From the NCBI GenBank assembly GCA_934754755.1, contig CAKVJS010000004.1:1-18973 (forward strand): a stretch of 18,973 nucleotides of DNA, in the 5' to 3' direction. The translations under genes and the position numbers were made by a program. The notes under the pieces are model-generated. The model saw nothing but the letters and a program-made list of their open reading frames with translations. It made no database searches and was not told the origin of the DNA. This stretch comes from an uncultured Erysipelotrichales bacterium (lineage in GTDB: Bacteria > Bacillota_I > Bacilli_A > Erysipelotrichales > Coprobacillaceae). Numbering within the stretch: position 1 is the stretch's first letter; each line of letters begins with the position of its first letter. This document shows positions 17,331 to 18,973 of this stretch, piece by piece.

Positions 17331-17963
17331 CTATAAACTTAAAAATATATTCTCCATTTTCTCCTTAGCTAATGCTTTATTCTTTTCTATCATCATTTGA
17401 AAGACCCCTCTGTATTGTTGAATAATTGTATCTAAGTTGTAATTCTTACGATATTTAGTAGAAAATGAAATATAGTAATTAATATCCTTTAATATTTTTT
17501 CAAAATATTGCGAGTGTGTGCATCGATAAATCGATTCATGAAAGGCAACTTGTAAGTCACGAAATTTATCATAATTCTCCTTCATAGCATAAAACTCCAT
17601 TAAATCATATATTTCGGTTAATTCCTGTAATTGTTCCTCAGTCATACGATCAATCGCCAGTTGAATAGCGACTCCCTCTAAAGATCGACATGCTTCAATC
17701 ATATCATGATAATCACGTGTAGAAAACCCTAATACATATACACCTCGATTGGGGACATTCTTAACTAAACCCTCTAATTCTAATTGCTTTAATGCTTCCC
17801 GAATAGGTGTTCTTGATATATGCAACTCCCTAGATAAAGCAATTTCATTTAACTTTTCACCATTTCTATATTCCCCGTTCAAAATCTTATCGCGAATATA
17901 CGCAAATATAGTATTACCTAGCGACCCATGACTTGCGTTTTCAAATATTGGATTAACTAACAT
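17331..17963 (-). CDS. GntR family regulator, FadR/FCD subfamily
   Basis: Transcriptional regulator of 210 residues. I choose ATG 17963 (MLVNPIFENASHG) because AAAGGGGA lies before it; the longer frame from 17993 starts upstream of that site. The N-terminal winged helix shows the GntR block (IRDKILNGEYRNGEKLNEIALSRELHISRTPIREALKQLELEGLV, then NRGVYV). The C-terminal FCD domain follows, with RDLQVAFHESIY near its centre. The last helices read YRGVFQMMIEKNKALAKEKMENIFLSL, so the two late histidines (EH and xHL) that bind metal in many FCD proteins are absent. It may answer to a ligand in another way. The gene lies upstream of the P1 peptidase on the same strand but has a separate promoter; its target is unknown. 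Confidence 0.92.
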   Translation of the reverse strand: MLVNPIFENASHGSLGNTIFAYIRDKILNGEYRNGEKLNEIALSRELHISRTPIREALKQLELEGLVKNVPNRGVYVLGFSTRDYHDMIEACRSLEGVAIQLAIDRMTEEQLQELTEIYDLMEFYAMKENYDKFRDLQVAFHESIYRCTHSQYFEKILKDINYYISFSTKYRKNYNLDTIIQQYRGVFQMMIEKNKALAKEKMENIFLSL

Positions 17964-18004
17964 AAATATTCCCCTTTCATGATATCCCATCATTCTTATT
18001 ATTT

Positions 18005-18034
18005 ATTATACTTGACAATATCCTCACTTTTGTC
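18005..18034 (-). promoter_or_regulatory. Likely promoter and inverted repeat upstream of the GntR gene
   Basis: A perfect TATAAT (18010-18005) has no good -35 box. Directly upstream is an inverted repeat, GACAA-N11-TTGTC (18014-18034), whose position over the spacer and -35 region fits autoregulation by the GntR protein. Inference from layout. Confidence 0.4.
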
Positions 18035-18492
18035 TTCTGTTTAATTCTACATAATATCTATTATATTTACAATAGTATAAGCATATTTTCCCCCTATATA
18101 ACTACTGTAATTAGTAAATTTATGCATATTATAATATATAATTTATATAAGCTTCTAATAAAGTATTTAGGCTATTACTATATACAAACGAATTTATTAG
18201 TATTTCTTATTATATTATTTCAATTCTGTCTTATATAATGTTTATTCATAAAAACAAATAGCATCGACATATTCTTACTACTCAATAAGCCGTATGATAT
18301 TATTTTGAATGTCCAAAGATATCGCAAAATCTATACTATTCCTTGTTTATATTATAGAGTGCATATAGCAATAGCTTTTATTAGGCTTTATACCTAGCTA
18401 TATTAATAATTCACTTAACTCTGCTTCATCTCACCTCCTTTCTTTTATTAAGAACGTTCTATTTTGTCACATCGTGATTACTATAAATACCG

Positions 18493-18508
18493 ATAAAACT
18501 AGTTTTAT
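18493..18508. repeat. Perfect 16-bp palindrome
   Basis: ATAAAACTAGTTTTAT reads the same on both strands with no spacer. It lies in the gene-free region, 12 bases before a longer inverted repeat. It could be a protein-binding site; as an RNA hairpin it would lack a loop. Confidence 0.6.
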
Positions 18509-18519
18509 TTGTGATGCGC

Positions 18520-18561
18520 TGATAAAAGGATGATTTCTTATACTACAGACTGCTTTTATCA
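18520..18561. repeat. Inverted repeat with 9-bp arms
   Basis: TGATAAAAG (18520-18528) and CTTTTATCA (18553-18561) are perfect inverted arms with a 24-base spacer. No T-run follows on either strand, so it is not a terminator. It may be a structured RNA element or a pair of binding half-sites. Confidence 0.55.
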
Positions 18562-18675
18562 ACGAATGCTGTATGTATAACAGGCGTTGTGAACGCAAAA
18601 CCATCAAAACTGTAAAATCGACGGATAAAAATAATTAATCTAAAAACTTGGTTTAACCATGACCAAATCAAGTAC

Positions 18676-18784
18676 TATAATGTCATGTCAACAGACCAAA
18701 AGTTTATATTTTTAACAATATATATTGGATTGTAAAAGGATTTAATTTATCTATCTCGATAACTATTTATTAGTTATCTTTTTT
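18676..18784 (+). ncRNA. Possible small RNA of about 95 bases
   Basis: A perfect TATAAT (18676-18681) on the plus strand, with only a weak -35 box (TTTAAC), is followed about 80 bases later by a clear plus-strand terminator. An imperfect inverted repeat (ACTTGGTTT with AAATCAAGT, 18646-18673) sits immediately before the -10 box, where an operator could lie. The predicted RNA would run from about 18688 to 18784, has no plausible frame, and contains a palindrome (CAATATATATTG, 18716-18727). Not assigned to a known family. Confidence 0.3.
18758..18784 (+). terminator. Rho-independent terminator on the plus strand
   Basis: Perfect 8-bp stem GATAACTA with TAGTTATC, loop TTTAT, then six T. No plus-strand gene is seen upstream, so it is the main sign of a plus-strand non-coding transcript. 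Confidence 0.7.
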
Positions 18785-18900
18785 AATACGCAACACAAAT
18801 TTCTATCATAATCTATTAAACCAAAATCTTCCTTAATCAGATATTTAATTTATGGTTATTAATTTTGTATTTCATATACTATGCAGCTAGATCTTATCAT

Positions 18901-18935
18901 AAAAATAAAAAGATGATAACATACTGTTTATCATC
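18901..18935 (-). terminator. Minus-strand terminator of a gene beyond the right edge
   Basis: On the minus strand the stem GATGATAA with TTATCATC has an 8-base loop and is followed by TTTTTATTTTTAT. The sequence from 18973 to the hairpin may be the end of a gene outside the window. One frame stops at a TGA in the first stem arm, but the reading frame cannot be decided. Confidence 0.7.
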
Positions 18936-18973
18936 TCCTGTAATGATTTCCTAAAATAAGCAATAGAACTGAA

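Larger units (their letters stand above)
17964..18973. other. About 1 kb AT-rich region without a convincing gene
   Basis: No frame codes for a plausible protein on either strand. It contains a likely GntR promoter and inverted repeat, a hairpin at 18371-18401 (ATAGCT with AGCTAT, inner AGG with CCT), a perfect minus-strand ribosome binding site leading to a 4-codon frame (18415-18442), palindromes at 18493-18508 and 18520-18561, a short hairpin at 18584-18596 (GCGTT with AACGC), a possible small RNA, and two terminators. No tRNA, tmRNA, RNase P, riboswitch or mobile-element signature was recognised. Confidence 0.6.

Noticed and set aside
17964..18973. Insertion sequence, CRISPR array or tRNA gene in the gene-free region
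   Set aside because: No terminal repeats with transposase fragments, no regularly spaced repeats and no T-arm-like motif were found.

Overview
The window comes from a low-GC Bacillota genome. Strong AGGAGG-type ribosome binding sites, TATAAT promoters, a CIRCE element on groESL, an argS-rpoE pair and a YwiB-like gene all fit. The gene content and protein style suggest an Erysipelotrichia-like lineage, but this is inference and was not tested. All genes but one are on the minus strand, so the layout below reads from right to left along transcription.

Right edge (about 17964-18973): about 1 kb of AT-rich DNA with no convincing gene. It holds several inverted repeats, a plus-strand terminator that may close a small RNA, and a minus-strand terminator that probably closes a gene beyond the edge. 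Next come a GntR/FCD regulator (17331-17963) and a DmpA-type P1 peptidase (16201-17187). The peptidase has its own promoter and a short leader with a terminator-like hairpin directly before the ribosome binding site. A YwfO-like HD phosphohydrolase follows (14934-16148).

Centre: the only plus-strand gene is a class A penicillin-binding protein (13052-14927), broken by a frameshift near 14252 that separates its STIK motif from its SDN and KTGS motifs. Back to back with it runs a YwiB-like DUF1934 gene (12604-12990), which overlaps a cardiolipin synthase gene (11136-12611).

PTS locus (4010-11004): a LicR/FrvR-type PRD regulator is followed, behind its own terminator and a new promoter, by an M42 peptidase, lactose/cellobiose-family PTS components IIA, IIB and IIC, a MalY/PatB-type PLP C-S lyase and a CutC-family protein. 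No phospho-glycosidase is present. PTS operons with M42 enzymes of unclear substrate are known (frv, sgc and ypd of E. coli), and malXY pairs a PTS with a MalY-type lyase. A combination of both with CutC is the most interesting system here, and it suggests a substrate with an amide or peptide bond and a cysteine C-S bond, perhaps a sugar-amino acid or thiol conjugate (inference).

Left part: groES-groEL (1906-3792) under a near-perfect CIRCE element and an unusual tandem 11-bp repeat, then argS (121-1782) and the start of rpoE, which runs off the left edge. No tRNA, rRNA, CRISPR array, insertion sequence or phage gene was seen.
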